Positions 51,693 to 60,844 of a DNA stretch of 64,000 nucleotides are shown here, piece after piece (position 1 is the first letter of the stretch; every line of letters starts with the position of its first letter). Source of the stretch: Alishewanella agri BL06 (GTDB lineage Bacteria > Pseudomonadota > Gammaproteobacteria > Enterobacterales > Alteromonadaceae); NCBI RefSeq assembly GCF_000272005.1, contig NZ_AKKU01000015.1, positions 310,001 through 374,000 on the forward strand, given 5' to 3'. A model generated the notes under the pieces. It was given only the letters and a program-made list of their open reading frames with translations. It was not told the DNA's origin and did not search any database. A program made the position numbers and the translations under genes.

Positions 51693-53534
51693 ATGCAGTT
51701 AACCAATATTTCGATAAAAAGCCGGCTGGTGATTATTGCCACCGTTGCCATCATTGCCCTGGCACTGATGTTATTGCTGATGCAGTATCAGGCCAGAGTG
51801 TTAAAGAACCTGGCCGATGCTGGCCGTCTGGTGGCAGAACTTAACAGTGATATGCTGCAGCTGCGCCGGCATGAAAAGGACTTTTTGCTACGCCAGGAGC
51901 TGCGTTACCTGGAACGACATCAAAGTACGCAACTCAGTTTGCAACAACGGCTGACACAGCTGCAACAACTGCAGCTGGCACTGAGATTGGACGACAGCAA
52001 AAGCAAACAATTTGCCAGCCAGGTCGGGTTGTACGTCAGCGAATTTGCAGCATTGGTGCAGGCACAGCAGCGGATCGGTCTGACGGTGGAGGACGGTTTG
52101 CTCGGCCAAATGCGCCAGGCCGCGCAACAACTGGAGCAACAACTGGCAGCTAACCCGGAGTTAATGGTCAGCTATCTGCAATTACGGCGGCTGGAAAAAG
52201 ACTTTTTACTGCGTAATGACAACCAGTATCTGAGTGCACAGCAAGCTCACTTTGCTACTCTGCAAGCCTCAGGCTTATCCGATTCTCAGGCGCTTAATCA
52301 GTACCAGCAAAGTCTGAGCGCCTTAGATCAGGCGATGGCAGAGCGCGGATACAGCGAAAGCCAGGGGAACGAGGGTAAGATGCGGCGGGAAATTCAGGCT
52401 ACCGAAACCTTGCTCAAGCAACTGTCAGAAGAGTTAGATCTGGCTCTGGCCGCGGCCAGCCAGCAAATTAATCGCATCAGTGTTGGTATTTTCGCCGTCA
52501 TACTGTTGTTAGTGATCGCTCTGGTCAGCCTGATAGCCCGTAGTATTCATCGTCCAATTAAACAAGCGTCAGCTGATCTGGCCCGGATCCGCAGTGATAA
52601 AGACTTTACCCATCGTTTAAGCCTGCAAGGTCGCGATGAAATCACTGGCTTGGGTGCCGATATGAATGCCGTGTTATCTGATGTGCAAGGTTTAATTCAG
52701 TCAGTAAATCAATCGGTCAGCACCTTGGATCAGGTAACAGTGCAATTAGCCGCTGCCGCCAAAACCACCAATCAGGTCATGCGCGGACAACAATCTGAAA
52801 CGGATATGGTGGCTACCGCCATTACTGAAATGGGGGCGACAATTCAGGAAATTGCTGCCAATACAGAAAATACCGCTAATACCGCTGAAACCAGTAACCA
52901 GAATGCCCTGATTGGTCAACAACAGGTCAGTGAAACCGTGCAACATATTCAGGCGCTGGCCAGCCGCTTACAGCAAGCCAGCAGTGCTACAGCAGAGCTG
53001 GAGCGGGATAGTGTCAGTATCGGTTCGGTGTTGGACGTGATCCGCGCTATCGCCGAGCAAACCAATCTGCTGGCGCTGAATGCCGCGATCGAAGCGGCCC
53101 GCGCCGGCGATCAAGGACGGGGGTTCGCCGTGGTCGCCGACGAAGTTCGTACTCTGGCCCAACGAACTCAGCAATCAACAACAGAAATTGAAGGTATTAT
53201 TAAAAACCTGCAGCACAAAACCAAAGATATCGCCAAAGTGATGCTGGCCTGTCGCGATGATGGTATGCAAAGTGCCGAGCAAGCCGGTTCAGCCAGTCAG
53301 TTATTACAACAAATTACCGGTGATATCAGCCGTATTATGGATATGACCACCCAGATTGCCACCGCCATTGAAGAGCAAAGCTCGGTCGCGGCCGAAGTCA
53401 ATCGCAATGTGGTGAAGATTCGGGATATGTCGGAGGATACGCTACGTAGTGCCGAGCACAATTCGGGGCTGAGCGAACAAGTTGCCAGTCAAGCCAGAGG
53501 TTTACGAGCTGAAGTCATAAAATTTCGCGCTTAA
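51693..53534 (+). CDS. Methyl-accepting chemotaxis protein with helical bimodular (HBM) sensor
   Basis: A 613-residue chemoreceptor. The first membrane helix is about 10-30. The periplasmic domain (about 35-265) contains two repeats of the HBM signature ([24 protein letters not shown] and [24 protein letters not shown]). A second helix ([19 protein letters not shown]), HAMP and a signalling domain with [37 protein letters not shown] follow. HBM receptors in Pseudomonas sense organic acids. No C-terminal CheR pentapeptide is seen. It is convergent with another chemoreceptor gene. Confidence 0.93.
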   Translation: MQLTNISIKSRLVIIATVAIIALALMLLLMQYQARVLKNLADAGRLVAELNSDMLQLRRHEKDFLLRQELRYLERHQSTQLSLQQRLTQLQQLQLALRLDDSKSKQFASQVGLYVSEFAALVQAQQRIGLTVEDGLLGQMRQAAQQLEQQLAANPELMVSYLQLRRLEKDFLLRNDNQYLSAQQAHFATLQASGLSDSQALNQYQQSLSALDQAMAERGYSESQGNEGKMRREIQATETLLKQLSEELDLALAAASQQINRISVGIFAVILLLVIALVSLIARSIHRPIKQASADLARIRSDKDFTHRLSLQGRDEITGLGADMNAVLSDVQGLIQSVNQSVSTLDQVTVQLAAAAKTTNQVMRGQQSETDMVATAITEMGATIQEIAANTENTANTAETSNQNALIGQQQVSETVQHIQALASRLQQASSATAELERDSVSIGSVLDVIRAIAEQTNLLALNAAIEAARAGDQGRGFAVVADEVRTLAQRTQQSTTEIEGIIKNLQHKTKDIAKVMLACRDDGMQSAEQAGSASQLLQQITGDISRIMDMTTQIATAIEEQSSVAAEVNRNVVKIRDMSEDTLRSAEHNSGLSEQVASQARGLRAEVIKFRA

Positions 53535-53544
53535 ATCGTCTGTT

Positions 53545-53569
53545 AGGGTGTGGCTAAAGATGCCACCCT
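53545..53569 (+). terminator. Hairpin after the HBM chemoreceptor gene
   Basis: AGGGTG-TGGC and GCCACCCT form an 8-bp stem with a 2-nt bulge and a 7-nt loop, followed by TTGA. It is a modest terminator 10 bp after the stop. Confidence 0.5.
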
Positions 53570-53572
53570 TTG

Positions 53573-53605
53573 AAAAAACAACAGGGCGCCAAAGGCGCCC
53601 TGTTG
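53573..53605 (-). terminator. Strong terminator of the leftward chemoreceptor gene
   Basis: A perfect 12-bp stem (CAACAGGGCGCC / GGCGCCCTGTTG) with an AAA loop; on the minus strand it is followed by TTTTTTC. Confidence 0.92.
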
Positions 53606-53618
53606 GCTTGCCAACCGC

Positions 53619-55238
53619 TTACACTTTAAACCGATTAACCAGTTCGTTTAACTGAATAGCTAACCGCGATAACTCAGTGGCACTGGCCGAGGTTTGCTGC
53701 GAACCGGCAGAGGTTTGATTGGCCAGGTCGCTAATGGTGATTATATTCCGGTCAATTTCCCGCGCCACTTTCGATTGCTCTTCAGCGGCACTGGCAATGA
53801 CATGGTTCTGATCGCTGATACTGGTAATATTGGTCGCGATCTGCCCCAGAGCTGCGGCAGCTTCTTCGGCCACATTTTGGGCATCACCAGCGTTTTGGCT
53901 AATTAGCCCCATGGCATTTACCGCTTCACGTACCGAACCTTGCACTTGTTGGATCATTTGTTCAATTTCACCGGTGGAGGTTTGGGTGCGGTGCGCCAAA
54001 CTACGTACTTCGTCGGCGACGACGGCAAAACCGCGGCCGGCATCACCGGCGCGGGCTGCTTCGATCGCCGCATTCAACGCCAGCAGGTTGGTTTGCTCGG
54101 CCACACTGCGAATCACTTCCAGCACCTGGTTAATTGACGAGACTTTTTCTGCCAGCACATTAATCACAGTGACGCTTTGCTGCACCTCGGTATTCATCTT
54201 ACTGATGACCGCCCGGGTCTGGGTAACCTTCTGGCTGCCATCTTTGGCCAGATTGGCCGATTGTGCAGACGCATCTGAGGTTTGCATCGCCGTTGCCGCC
54301 ACTTCATCGACCGCTGAGCTCATCTCAGTGATAGCCGTCGCGGCTTGTTGTACTTCATCATTTTGTTGCTGAATGGCCCGTGCTGAATCATCGGTAACGG
54401 CATTGAGTTCTTCCGCAGCAGAGGCCAGCTGACTGGCTGAGCTGGCGATATGGCCTATGGCATCACGTAGTTTTTGCTGCATTTGCTGTAAGGCCTGGCT
54501 TAGGGTCGTCAGTTCATCACTACCAGCGCTATTAATTTGCTGAGTCAGATCGCCACCTGCAATCTGCTGCGCCGAGGCCACTGCCAGCTCCAGCGGCTGG
54601 TTAATACTACGGGAAATCACCAGCGCGACAATAACAGCTACGGCGACCGCAAGCGCAATCAATACCACGATTAAGATCCGGGCCGTTTCATAAGCGCTGA
54701 CACTCTCTGCCCGGGCCTGTTGTGCGGCTTCCTGGTTCAAATCCGTCAGCTTCAGTAAATCATTAGTCATATCATTGGTTAACGCATTCATTTGCTGCAG
54801 TAAATCCAGCGCCATACCGGTTTCATCTTGTTTCAGATAATCAATCGCCTGTCTCTGTAAGGCAAGATACTGGGTTTTACGCTTGGCGAACTCAACGAAA
54901 ACCACCTTTTCTTCATCGATGTATAAATGAGAGGCAAACTCCGCCTCATTTCGGTCTACCTCAGCACGCAGCTCATCAACCCGAGCCAGGGTTTCGCCTT
55001 CCTGCGTAATGTCAGTGGTTAACATTAAACGCAGGGTCATCACCCGCAGCCGGGTTACGTTCAGGTTCAGGTCAGCCAGGCTCATCAATGCCGGCATAAT
55101 ATTAGTCTCTACCAAATTCGCCCGCTCACGGATTTGTGACATGGTATTCAGGTTATATAACCCCAGACCCGCCAGCATAAAAGCCAGTAAGCCAAAAGCG
55201 GCCAATAAACGTTTTTGAATCGATATGGATCTGAACAT
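53619..55238 (-). CDS. Methyl-accepting chemotaxis protein with four-helix-bundle sensor
   Basis: A 539-residue chemoreceptor. The first helix is [20 protein letters not shown]. The 4HB_MCP-type ligand domain spans about 30-185 ([17 protein letters not shown]). A second helix ([21 protein letters not shown]), HAMP, and a signalling tip [37 protein letters not shown] follow. It ends [10 protein letters not shown] with no CheR tether. I take the ATG at 55238, with AGGG eight bases upstream; a TTG two codons earlier is unlikely. No clear sigma-28 promoter was found. Confidence 0.93.
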   Translation of the reverse strand: MFRSISIQKRLLAAFGLLAFMLAGLGLYNLNTMSQIRERANLVETNIMPALMSLADLNLNVTRLRVMTLRLMLTTDITQEGETLARVDELRAEVDRNEAEFASHLYIDEEKVVFVEFAKRKTQYLALQRQAIDYLKQDETGMALDLLQQMNALTNDMTNDLLKLTDLNQEAAQQARAESVSAYETARILIVVLIALAVAVAVIVALVISRSINQPLELAVASAQQIAGGDLTQQINSAGSDELTTLSQALQQMQQKLRDAIGHIASSASQLASAAEELNAVTDDSARAIQQQNDEVQQAATAITEMSSAVDEVAATAMQTSDASAQSANLAKDGSQKVTQTRAVISKMNTEVQQSVTVINVLAEKVSSINQVLEVIRSVAEQTNLLALNAAIEAARAGDAGRGFAVVADEVRSLAHRTQTSTGEIEQMIQQVQGSVREAVNAMGLISQNAGDAQNVAEEAAAALGQIATNITSISDQNHVIASAAEEQSKVAREIDRNIITISDLANQTSAGSQQTSASATELSRLAIQLNELVNRFKV

Positions 55239-55436
55239 AGGCAAAACCCTGTGTTAATAAAGATAAGACCGTAAAACGGCACAGCTGACCAAATAAACAG
55301 GCAAGTAGTATTACTTTAGCAGCTCTAACGGCGCATAAAAGCCTGCAACTCGGAAAACCCTGACATTTTTACCACTTTTTCCGCAGCTGGTAATCGGAGC
55401 TGCGCTTATCTGGGTCTAGCATAACAGCAAATTAAT

Positions 55437-55450
55437 TTGATCCTGATCAA
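55437..55450 (+). promoter_or_regulatory. FNR/CRP-family box upstream of the regulator-cydAB operon
   Basis: TTGATCCTGATCAA is a perfect match to the FNR consensus TTGAT-N4-ATCAA. Its left half doubles as a -35 hexamer (TTGATC, 55437-55442), 18 bp from a -10 TATTAT (55461-55466). Placed there, FNR/Anr would repress; if the true start is further right, it could activate. Confidence 0.72.
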
Positions 55451-55468
55451 CTTTTAGGCGTATTATTG

Positions 55469-55486
55469 TTTCAGAAATTTCTGAAA
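55469..55486 (+). promoter_or_regulatory. 18-bp perfect palindrome before the GbsR-type regulator
   Basis: TTTCAGAAATTTCTGAAA is a perfect dyad covering the predicted transcription start, 20 bp before the regulator ATG. It is a good candidate operator for autoregulation by the winged-helix protein encoded next. Confidence 0.6.
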
Positions 55487-55505
55487 GTTCAGTAAGGAAC
55501 TTAAC

Positions 55506-56069
55506 ATGCAAATGACCCCGATGATCGAATCTTTCGTTTACCACTTTGGCGAAATGGGCAGCCGCTGGGGTTTTAACCGCACCGTTGGCCAAATTTACGC
55601 GCTGTTGGTGATTAGCGAACAACCGGTTTGCGCCAACGAAATTGCTGAACTACTCGGGATCTCGCGGGGCAATGTCAGTATGGGTTTAAAAGAGCTGGGT
55701 AGCTGGCAGTTGGTACAGGTTAGCCATAAACCCGGCGAGCGGCGCGAGTTTTACCATAGCCGCGGCAGTATCTGGGATATGGCCAACCGGGTATTTGAAG
55801 AACGGCGCAAACGGGAAATGGACCCCACCCTCAGCTTACTGCGCGACATTATGATGGATGAAGCGGCGAATCAGGAAGAAGCCTATGCGCAAAAGCGTAT
55901 CGCCGAAATTCACGATCTGCTGGAAAACATTACCGAATGGACGCAAAGCCTGCAGTCTTTATCACCAGAGAAGCTAAATACCCTAATGAAGTTAGGCTCT
56001 GGCGTTGGCAAGGTACTGGAATTTACCGATAAGTTTTTAGGTAAAAAAGATCCGGCAAAACAAGCCTAG
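55506..56069 (+). CDS. GbsR/MarR-type winged-helix regulator of the cyd operon
   Basis: A 187-residue transcription regulator. A winged helix occupies about 25-95 (VGQIYALLVISEQPVCANEIAELLGISRGNVSMGLKELGSWQLVQV...GERREFYHSRG). A long helical C-terminal dimerisation region follows. The family includes GbsR and related regulators; the effector here is unknown. It lies 40 bp upstream of cydA, with a perfect palindrome and an FNR-type box before it, so it probably controls the terminal oxidase operon and itself. Confidence 0.85.
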   Translation: MQMTPMIESFVYHFGEMGSRWGFNRTVGQIYALLVISEQPVCANEIAELLGISRGNVSMGLKELGSWQLVQVSHKPGERREFYHSRGSIWDMANRVFEERRKREMDPTLSLLRDIMMDEAANQEEAYAQKRIAEIHDLLENITEWTQSLQSLSPEKLNTLMKLGSGVGKVLEFTDKFLGKKDPAKQA

Positions 56070-56109
56070 CTGTTTTTGCCACCTTTTGTTCTGTTGTAGT
56101 GAGGTTGCC

Positions 56110-57483
56110 ATGTTAGACACCCTGTTGCTGTCACGCATTCAGTTTGCGGCCAATATCAGTTTTCATATCCTGTTTCCAACCATTACCATCGCCCTGGGCT
56201 GGTTGCTGGTGTACTTTAAAATCCGCTTTGACCTGTCACAGCATCCGGTATGGATGCGCGCCTACCGCTTTTGGGTCAAAGTTTTTGCACTGACCTTTGC
56301 ACTGGGCGTGGTCAGTGGCATTACCATGTCGTTCCAATTTGGCACCAACTGGCCGGGTTTTATGGAAACTGTCGGCAATATTGCCGGTCCTTTACTGGCC
56401 TATGAAATCCTGACCGCCTTTTTCCTCGAAGCAACCATGCTCGGCATTATGCTGTTTGGTTTTAACAAGGTACCGCGCTGGCTGCATACACTGGCCACCT
56501 TACTGGTGGCCCTCGGCACAACCTTGTCGGCATTTTGGATCCTGGTGCTCAATTCCTGGATGCAAACTCCGGCAGGCTTTGAAATGCGCGATGGCGTAGC
56601 CCATGCCACTGACTGGTTGGCGATTATTTTTAACCCTTCCTTCCCGTATCGCTTTACGCATATGCTGCTGGCATCGGCACTGACGGTCTGCTTTTTGGTA
56701 GCCGGTATTTCTGCCTACCGGCTATATCGCGGTGACAACAAAAAAGCACCGCGCCTGACACTAAAAACCGCGCTGTTTACCGCCGCTGTGCTGGCACCAA
56801 CCCAGGCCTTTGTTGGTGACCTGCATGGTTTAAATACGCTGGAACATCAGCCACAGAAAATCGCTGCGATGGAAGGCATTTGGCATACCGAGCAAGGCGC
56901 ACCACTGGTGCTGTTTGCGATCCCCGATGCTGAAACCCAGACTAACCGCTTTGCGCTGGAAATTCCAAAACTGGCCAGTTTAATACTGACCCATGATTTA
57001 AACGGTGAGCTAAAAGGCCTTAACGAATTTCCGGGCGCGCACCCGCCGGTGGCGCCGGTGTTCTACAGTTTCCGGGTGATGGTGGGTATCGGTGTATTAA
57101 TGCTGGCCGTTGCCTGGTGGTGTAGCCTGCGGTTGTACCGAAAAGGCGAATTATCACCGCTGCAATATAAGGTATTAATCGGCATGTCGTTCTCCGGTTG
57201 GCTTGCCACCCTGGCCGGTTGGTATGTGACCGAAATCGGCCGCCAGCCATACCTGGTATATGGTGTGCTAAAAACCAGTGACGCCGTGACCACTGTAGCC
57301 AGTGAGCAGGTTGCCTTAACGCTTATCATGTATCTGGCGCTTTATGTAGTGTTACTGCTGGCCTATGTTAAGACCTTATTCTGGCTGGCAAAACGGGCGA
57401 TTGAGGTTGAGGAATATGACCTGTCGCTGCCTGGCCTACCAGAACAGAAAGCCAAACTCGCCAACGAAGGAGCCGAAGCATGA
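56110..57483 (+). CDS. cydA: Cytochrome bd-type ubiquinol oxidase subunit I (short Q-loop, CIO type)
   Basis: A 457-residue inner-membrane subunit with about nine helices. His19 in NISFHILFPT and the heme ligand His in RFTHMLLASAL are visible, with the glutamates in LLAYEILTAFFLEATMLG. The Q-loop quinol site (GDLHGLNTLEHQPQKIAAMEGIW) lacks the long insertion of E. coli CydA (522 residues). It is therefore the short, cyanide-insensitive-oxidase-like form. I start at the ATG at 56110, preceded by GAGG. It overlaps cydB by 4 bp. Confidence 0.93.
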   Translation: MLDTLLLSRIQFAANISFHILFPTITIALGWLLVYFKIRFDLSQHPVWMRAYRFWVKVFALTFALGVVSGITMSFQFGTNWPGFMETVGNIAGPLLAYEILTAFFLEATMLGIMLFGFNKVPRWLHTLATLLVALGTTLSAFWILVLNSWMQTPAGFEMRDGVAHATDWLAIIFNPSFPYRFTHMLLASALTVCFLVAGISAYRLYRGDNKKAPRLTLKTALFTAAVLAPTQAFVGDLHGLNTLEHQPQKIAAMEGIWHTEQGAPLVLFAIPDAETQTNRFALEIPKLASLILTHDLNGELKGLNEFPGAHPPVAPVFYSFRVMVGIGVLMLAVAWWCSLRLYRKGELSPLQYKVLIGMSFSGWLATLAGWYVTEIGRQPYLVYGVLKTSDAVTTVASEQVALTLIMYLALYVVLLLAYVKTLFWLAKRAIEVEEYDLSLPGLPEQKAKLANEGAEA

Positions 57484-58484
57484 GCCTACTAACTGCAGAA
57501 AACCTGGCCCTGGTATTCGCCGGCCTGACGGCACTGGCGGTACTGCTGTATGCCATCCTGGATGGTTATGATTTAGGTGTCGGCATAACACTGCCGATGC
57601 AGCAAGAAGCCTGGCGTGACACCGCCATTGCCTCTATTGGTCCGTTCTGGGATGCCAATGAAACCTGGCTGGTGCTGGCCGTCGGCTTGCTGCTGGTGGC
57701 TTTTCCGGCTGCGCATAGCGCGATTTTGCATGCGCTGTATTTGCCCGCAGCCTTGCTGCTGATTGGCTTGATCTTACGCGGTGTTGCCTTTGATTTTCGC
57801 GCCAAAGTCAAACCGGAGCGGAAAATCCGCTGGGACTGGACCTTTAAATTTGGCTCCTTGCTGGCAACCTTTAGCCAGGGCTTTATGCTGGGTATCTATG
57901 TGATGGGACTGGAGTACAGCGTTGGCAGTGTCGTGTTCGCCAGCTTTAGCGGCCTCTGTGTTACCGCCGCCTATGCGATGATTGGCAATGCCTGGCTGAT
58001 AGGCAAAACCAGTGGCGATTTGCAGCGCCATGCCATCCGGCAGTGTAAACTGGCTGGGGTCTGGACACTGGCGGGTATTCTGGCGGTAAGTGCGATTAAT
58101 CCGCTGGTAAATGCCAATGTGTATCAGGTTTGGACCGAGCCACCCCTGGCCTATTTGTTCGCCGCCATTCCGCTATTGTGCTTTGCGATGTTTGCGCTGG
58201 GTTATCTGGCATTACAGCGGTTGCCGCTACCGGACGATCGCGGCGCCTGGCTGCCGTTCTTTATCTGTAAGATTATTTTTATCTGTAGCTTTGTCGGGTT
58301 GGCACTCAGCTTCTACCCCTTTGTGGTGCCAAACCAAATGACGCTCTATGAAGCGGCCAGCTCCAAGGAGTCGCTGACCATTATTTTCTTCGGCGCTGTG
58401 GTGGTCATTCCGATTATCGCCGCCTATACCGCGGTCGCCTATTATGCGTTTCGCGGTAAGGCAGATGGTTTGAAATACTACTAA
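57480..58484 (+). CDS. cydB: Cytochrome bd-type oxidase subunit II
   Basis: A 334-residue inner-membrane partner of CydA, with about eight to nine helices. The opening AVLLYAILDGYDLGVGITLP and GPFWDANETWLVLAVGLLLVAFPAAHS are CydB signatures. It overlaps the cydA stop (ATGA) and ends 10 bp before a terminator. No CydX-like small subunit was found after it, consistent with the CIO type. The pair oxidises quinol with oxygen without proton pumping and is useful under low oxygen or respiratory inhibitors. Confidence 0.92.
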   Translation: MSLLTAENLALVFAGLTALAVLLYAILDGYDLGVGITLPMQQEAWRDTAIASIGPFWDANETWLVLAVGLLLVAFPAAHSAILHALYLPAALLLIGLILRGVAFDFRAKVKPERKIRWDWTFKFGSLLATFSQGFMLGIYVMGLEYSVGSVVFASFSGLCVTAAYAMIGNAWLIGKTSGDLQRHAIRQCKLAGVWTLAGILAVSAINPLVNANVYQVWTEPPLAYLFAAIPLLCFAMFALGYLALQRLPLPDDRGAWLPFFICKIIFICSFVGLALSFYPFVVPNQMTLYEAASSKESLTIIFFGAVVVIPIIAAYTAVAYYAFRGKADGLKYY

Positions 58485-58493
58485 GCTTTTCTC

Positions 58494-58523
58494 GGGCGTT
58501 ACCTTGCGTAGCGCCCATTTTTT
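58494..58523 (+). terminator. Terminator after cydB
   Basis: Stem GGGCGTTAC / GTAGCGCCC (one G-U pair) with a 5-nt loop, followed by ATTTTTTG. Confidence 0.8.
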
Positions 58524-58536
58524 GTGGGCCCTTTTA

Positions 58537-58905
58537 CTACAACGAATGCTGCGCGATATATTTGGCTATCTCCACTATCGCGGTTTTACCGGTAAATTCA
58601 AATTTTACCTTGCCTACTGCTGACAAATAAATTTCCAGCTCGGAGTCCAAGTCGAAGGTGCCAGAAGTTTCGACCGAATAGGCGACAATGTTTTTATAAG
58701 GGATAGAGGTGAAATCTTTTTTGCTACCGGTAATGCCCTGCACGTTAACCACAATCAGCCTTTTCGTTGTAAACACCACGCCATCACGCATGGATTTATA
58801 GGCGTCAATTATGGTCTCACCATCCAGCAACAGGGCCGCCACCTGGTCTGCATAGTCACGGTTTTGTTTTAACTTAAAAAAACCCTTATTGTTAAAATCA
58901 ATCAT
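58537..58905 (-). CDS. Bacterial PH-domain protein
   Basis: A 122-residue protein that is nearly entirely one bacterial pleckstrin-homology domain (bPH_1 type): VFTTKRLIVVNVQGITGSKKDFTSIPYKNIVAYSVETSGTFDLDSELEIYLSA and the C-terminal helix IVEIAKYIAQHSL. Function unknown; such proteins often respond to stress. It starts 10 bp after the upstream lipoprotein gene, so the two are likely one operon. Confidence 0.82.
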   Translation of the reverse strand: MIDFNNKGFFKLKQNRDYADQVAALLLDGETIIDAYKSMRDGVVFTTKRLIVVNVQGITGSKKDFTSIPYKNIVAYSVETSGTFDLDSELEIYLSAVGKVKFEFTGKTAIVEIAKYIAQHSL

Positions 58906-58914
58906 CTTTCATCC

Positions 58915-59448
58915 TCAATCACTATGATCCAGTGCCAGTTTGGCGTCCTCAAATAACGTCAGATAATCGTTTTGCTCTGACAGCTTTAAACGGGCCGTCA
59001 GCGTCACTGAGCTGGCACCTTTTGGAATATCTAACAAACCAGAGCTGATAGTGAAATTCAGCTTAGCAGACTTTTGCTCGGCCAAGAGTTGCTGCATCTC
59101 AACAAAATTAGTAATCGCCAGCTCGGACAATTTAAAGGTATAGCTATTTTTAGCTGGCGTAGTAGAGAACAAGCCACTGACTTGCGGCAGCTGCTCCTCG
59201 ACCAGCAACTGCAATGGAAACTGATAAAGTCGCAAGCCTTTGCTGGTTTCTAATGCCAGCTGCAGCTCAACTTTCTCTAAATCAGCCCGCACCGGCTGTA
59301 CCAACAATACTTGTGCCCGCAGCTGCTCAGGCTGGGTGGCCAGAAAATCCTCTTTACTATAAGAGCGCATTTCCAGCATGGTACTAAGCGGAATACTGGA
59401 GCAGCCCGTGAGCAATAAAATTACAGTCAAAAGTATAACTTTATACAT
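58915..59448 (-). CDS. Lipoprotein of unknown function
   Basis: A 177-residue lipoprotein (lipobox LTGC) beginning MYKVILLTVILLLTGCSSIPLSTM. The mature part looks beta-rich and ends in an acidic tail (LALDHSD). I see no known domain. GAGAGGG precedes the ATG at 59448; the longer in-frame start at 59475 lacks a signal peptide at the right place. It is followed after 9 bp by the PH-domain gene. Confidence 0.72.
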   Translation of the reverse strand: MYKVILLTVILLLTGCSSIPLSTMLEMRSYSKEDFLATQPEQLRAQVLLVQPVRADLEKVELQLALETSKGLRLYQFPLQLLVEEQLPQVSGLFSTTPAKNSYTFKLSELAITNFVEMQQLLAEQKSAKLNFTISSGLLDIPKGASSVTLTARLKLSEQNDYLTLFEDAKLALDHSD

Positions 59449-59659
59449 GATGTCCCTCTCCATTATGGCTGGCATTGCCTCCGCCAGTGCAACGGCACAC
59501 CTGGTTAATGTGCCGCCGTTTTGTTCAATATTAAATTAAGCTTAAATAGCGTATAAGCCACTAGCAGGCATTAATGCTGCCACCGAGTAGCAGTAACTTA
59601 ATAAGTATTTCCCACCAGGGAATCTGGACATTAAAGTTATCGCCGGCCAGACCCCACTA

Positions 59660-60037
59660 TCATGCTCGTTTTTCTTCCAGCAAAGCCAGCAGATTAGCGT
59701 CAGGATCACGCAAAAAACTTAACCATAACTCATGATCCGGCATCTTTGCCGCCAGCTGTGGCACTCGCTCATTATGCGCGCCAGCAGCAACAAGCATTGT
59801 ATGAGTAGTTTCGATATCCGAAACTTTAAAATACAACACAGAGTTCGCGCCAACCTTACCAGCGCCCTGTGGGGTACTGAGCATAATACGGACACCATCC
59901 GCATTAAGAAATGCCAAATTGGGCCCAGCACGGAACAGCAACTCCAGCCCCAGCAGATCGCGGTAAAAGCCAAGTGCCGTATCCACATCGCTTACCGTCA
60001 GCGCAATTTGTGCGATCGTAGAAAGCTTTATTGTCAT
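59660..60037 (-). CDS. VOC (glyoxalase/bleomycin-resistance) superfamily protein
   Basis: A 125-residue protein with the two beta-alpha-beta-beta-beta modules of the VOC fold: IAQIALTVSDVDTALGFYRDLLGLELLF and VLYFKVSDIETTHTMLVAAGAH ... LWLSFLRDPDANLLALLEEK. Candidate metal ligands include the His of MPDHELWL and the Glu near the C-terminus. The reaction is unknown. I use the ATG at 60037, with AGGA eight bases upstream. Confidence 0.8.
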   Translation of the reverse strand: MTIKLSTIAQIALTVSDVDTALGFYRDLLGLELLFRAGPNLAFLNADGVRIMLSTPQGAGKVGANSVLYFKVSDIETTHTMLVAAGAHNERVPQLAAKMPDHELWLSFLRDPDANLLALLEEKRA

Positions 60038-60207
60038 GCCCATCGTCCTGTTACGCCAGTTTGCCACGCCGCTAATGCTTAACGTGTTACGCTAAAGAAT
60101 AACCTGGGTTTGCGCAATATTTTTGTTGGTGCTTGCATCTTGGGAAGATTGCGGGAAATGAAGTATTACTGCGGCAGGAGTCAGTTACCTTTTGATATCG
60201 CAGATCG

Positions 60208-60237
60208 CGTCTCCGGTACGCCAGCATACCGGAGACG
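60208..60237. repeat. Inverted repeat related to the 13543 palindrome
   Basis: Perfect arms CGTCTCCGGTA / TACCGGAGACG (11 nt) with an 8-nt loop. The CTCCGGTA / TACCGGAG core is shared with the larger repeat at 13543-13588. Confidence 0.6.
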
Positions 60238-60277
60238 GGAAGCGGTGTGGCTTAGCGTCAGCTTTGGCGTAAGAAAG

Positions 60278-60309
60278 CAAAAAAGCCGCTGTTAAAAGCG
60301 GCTTTTTCG
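60278..60309. terminator. Terminator of the DUF4411-ImmA/IrrE module
   Basis: An 8-bp stem (AAGCCGCT / AGCGGCTT) with a 6-nt loop and T tracts on both strands. It ends the leftward DUF4411 gene, 47 bp after its stop, and could act in both directions. Confidence 0.85.
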
Positions 60310-60355
60310 GAATTTGGATTTACCGAGTATCTATCGCAATTAAGTTGTTACACAT

Positions 60356-60844
60356 TCAAATCAAGCCAAACTTGGCTTTTGTCTGCCGCAGGAATTCAAA
60401 CGTATTAATACATTGAACACCGAACTGCTTACAGATATTGGGTACCTTAACTTTCTTCGTCGCATCACTAACCAAACTTTCATGCGTTACAACTATAGCG
60501 CCGCTCGACATCGCTTTAGCAATTAACCAAGGGTCCGCTTTAGCTAGAAAGTTATCTCGATTGGCAAGGTTAAAATTCTGGGCCATTACATACTCGATGA
60601 TTTGCACAAAAGCCGTTTGCGTTGCATCATCATCATTAGCAATAAACTGGCCTTTGCGGGCTTTAACCCATTCCGCTAACTCGTCATTACCCTCTTTCAG
60701 CTCACGACCAATCATATCAATACTACCCGCTATACCGGTCGCAAATTGGTGATCTAACCAAGACCAATAGGCGGGGCAAAAATCCATGCTGTAGTAGCTG
60801 TTTTTAGCTTCTATATAGGTGTTTGCATCCAACAGATAAATCAA
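60356..60844 (-). CDS. DUF4411 PIN-domain-like nuclease, probable toxin partner
   Basis: A 162-residue protein of the DUF4411 family, a PIN-fold group. The N-terminal YLLDANTYIEAKN carries the first acidic residue. The acidic residues of KADPWLIAKAMSSGAIVVTHE and SDATKKVKVPNIC complete a PIN-like active site, so an RNase activity is plausible. The gene overlaps the ImmA/IrrE gene by 4 bp. That pairing recurs widely in bacteria and is considered toxin-antitoxin-like or defence-related; the activity here is inferred. Confidence 0.82.
   Translation of the reverse strand: MIYLLDANTYIEAKNSYYSMDFCPAYWSWLDHQFATGIAGSIDMIGRELKEGNDELAEWVKARKGQFIANDDDATQTAFVQIIEYVMAQNFNLANRDNFLAKADPWLIAKAMSSGAIVVTHESLVSDATKKVKVPNICKQFGVQCINTFEFLRQTKAKFGLI

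Larger units (their letters stand above)
60038..60355. other. 318-bp intergenic region with two inverted repeats
   Basis: It lies between the VOC gene and the DUF4411 gene. It contains an 11-bp-arm inverted repeat at 60208-60237 and a terminator at 60278-60309. A 61-codon plus-strand frame runs through both structures and is not credible. The VOC promoter should lie in the first 100 bp, but no clear one was seen. This may be the boundary between core genome and the acquired block to the right. Confidence 0.55.

Noticed and set aside
53830..54372. 180-codon plus-strand frame antisense to the chemoreceptor
   Set aside because: The conserved signalling domain on the other strand explains the open frame; the translation is Ala/Ser/Cys-rich with no domain.
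55239..55330. Possible sigma-28 flagellar promoter (CTAAAG ... GCC) upstream of the leftward chemoreceptor
   Set aside because: The spacing between the TAAA and GCC elements is 12 instead of about 15 bp, and GCCGATAA is poorly matched.
60110..60295. 61-codon plus-strand frame in the intergenic region before the DUF4411 module
   Set aside because: It runs through an 11-bp inverted repeat and into a terminator stem, lacks a ribosome binding site, and has no recognisable character.
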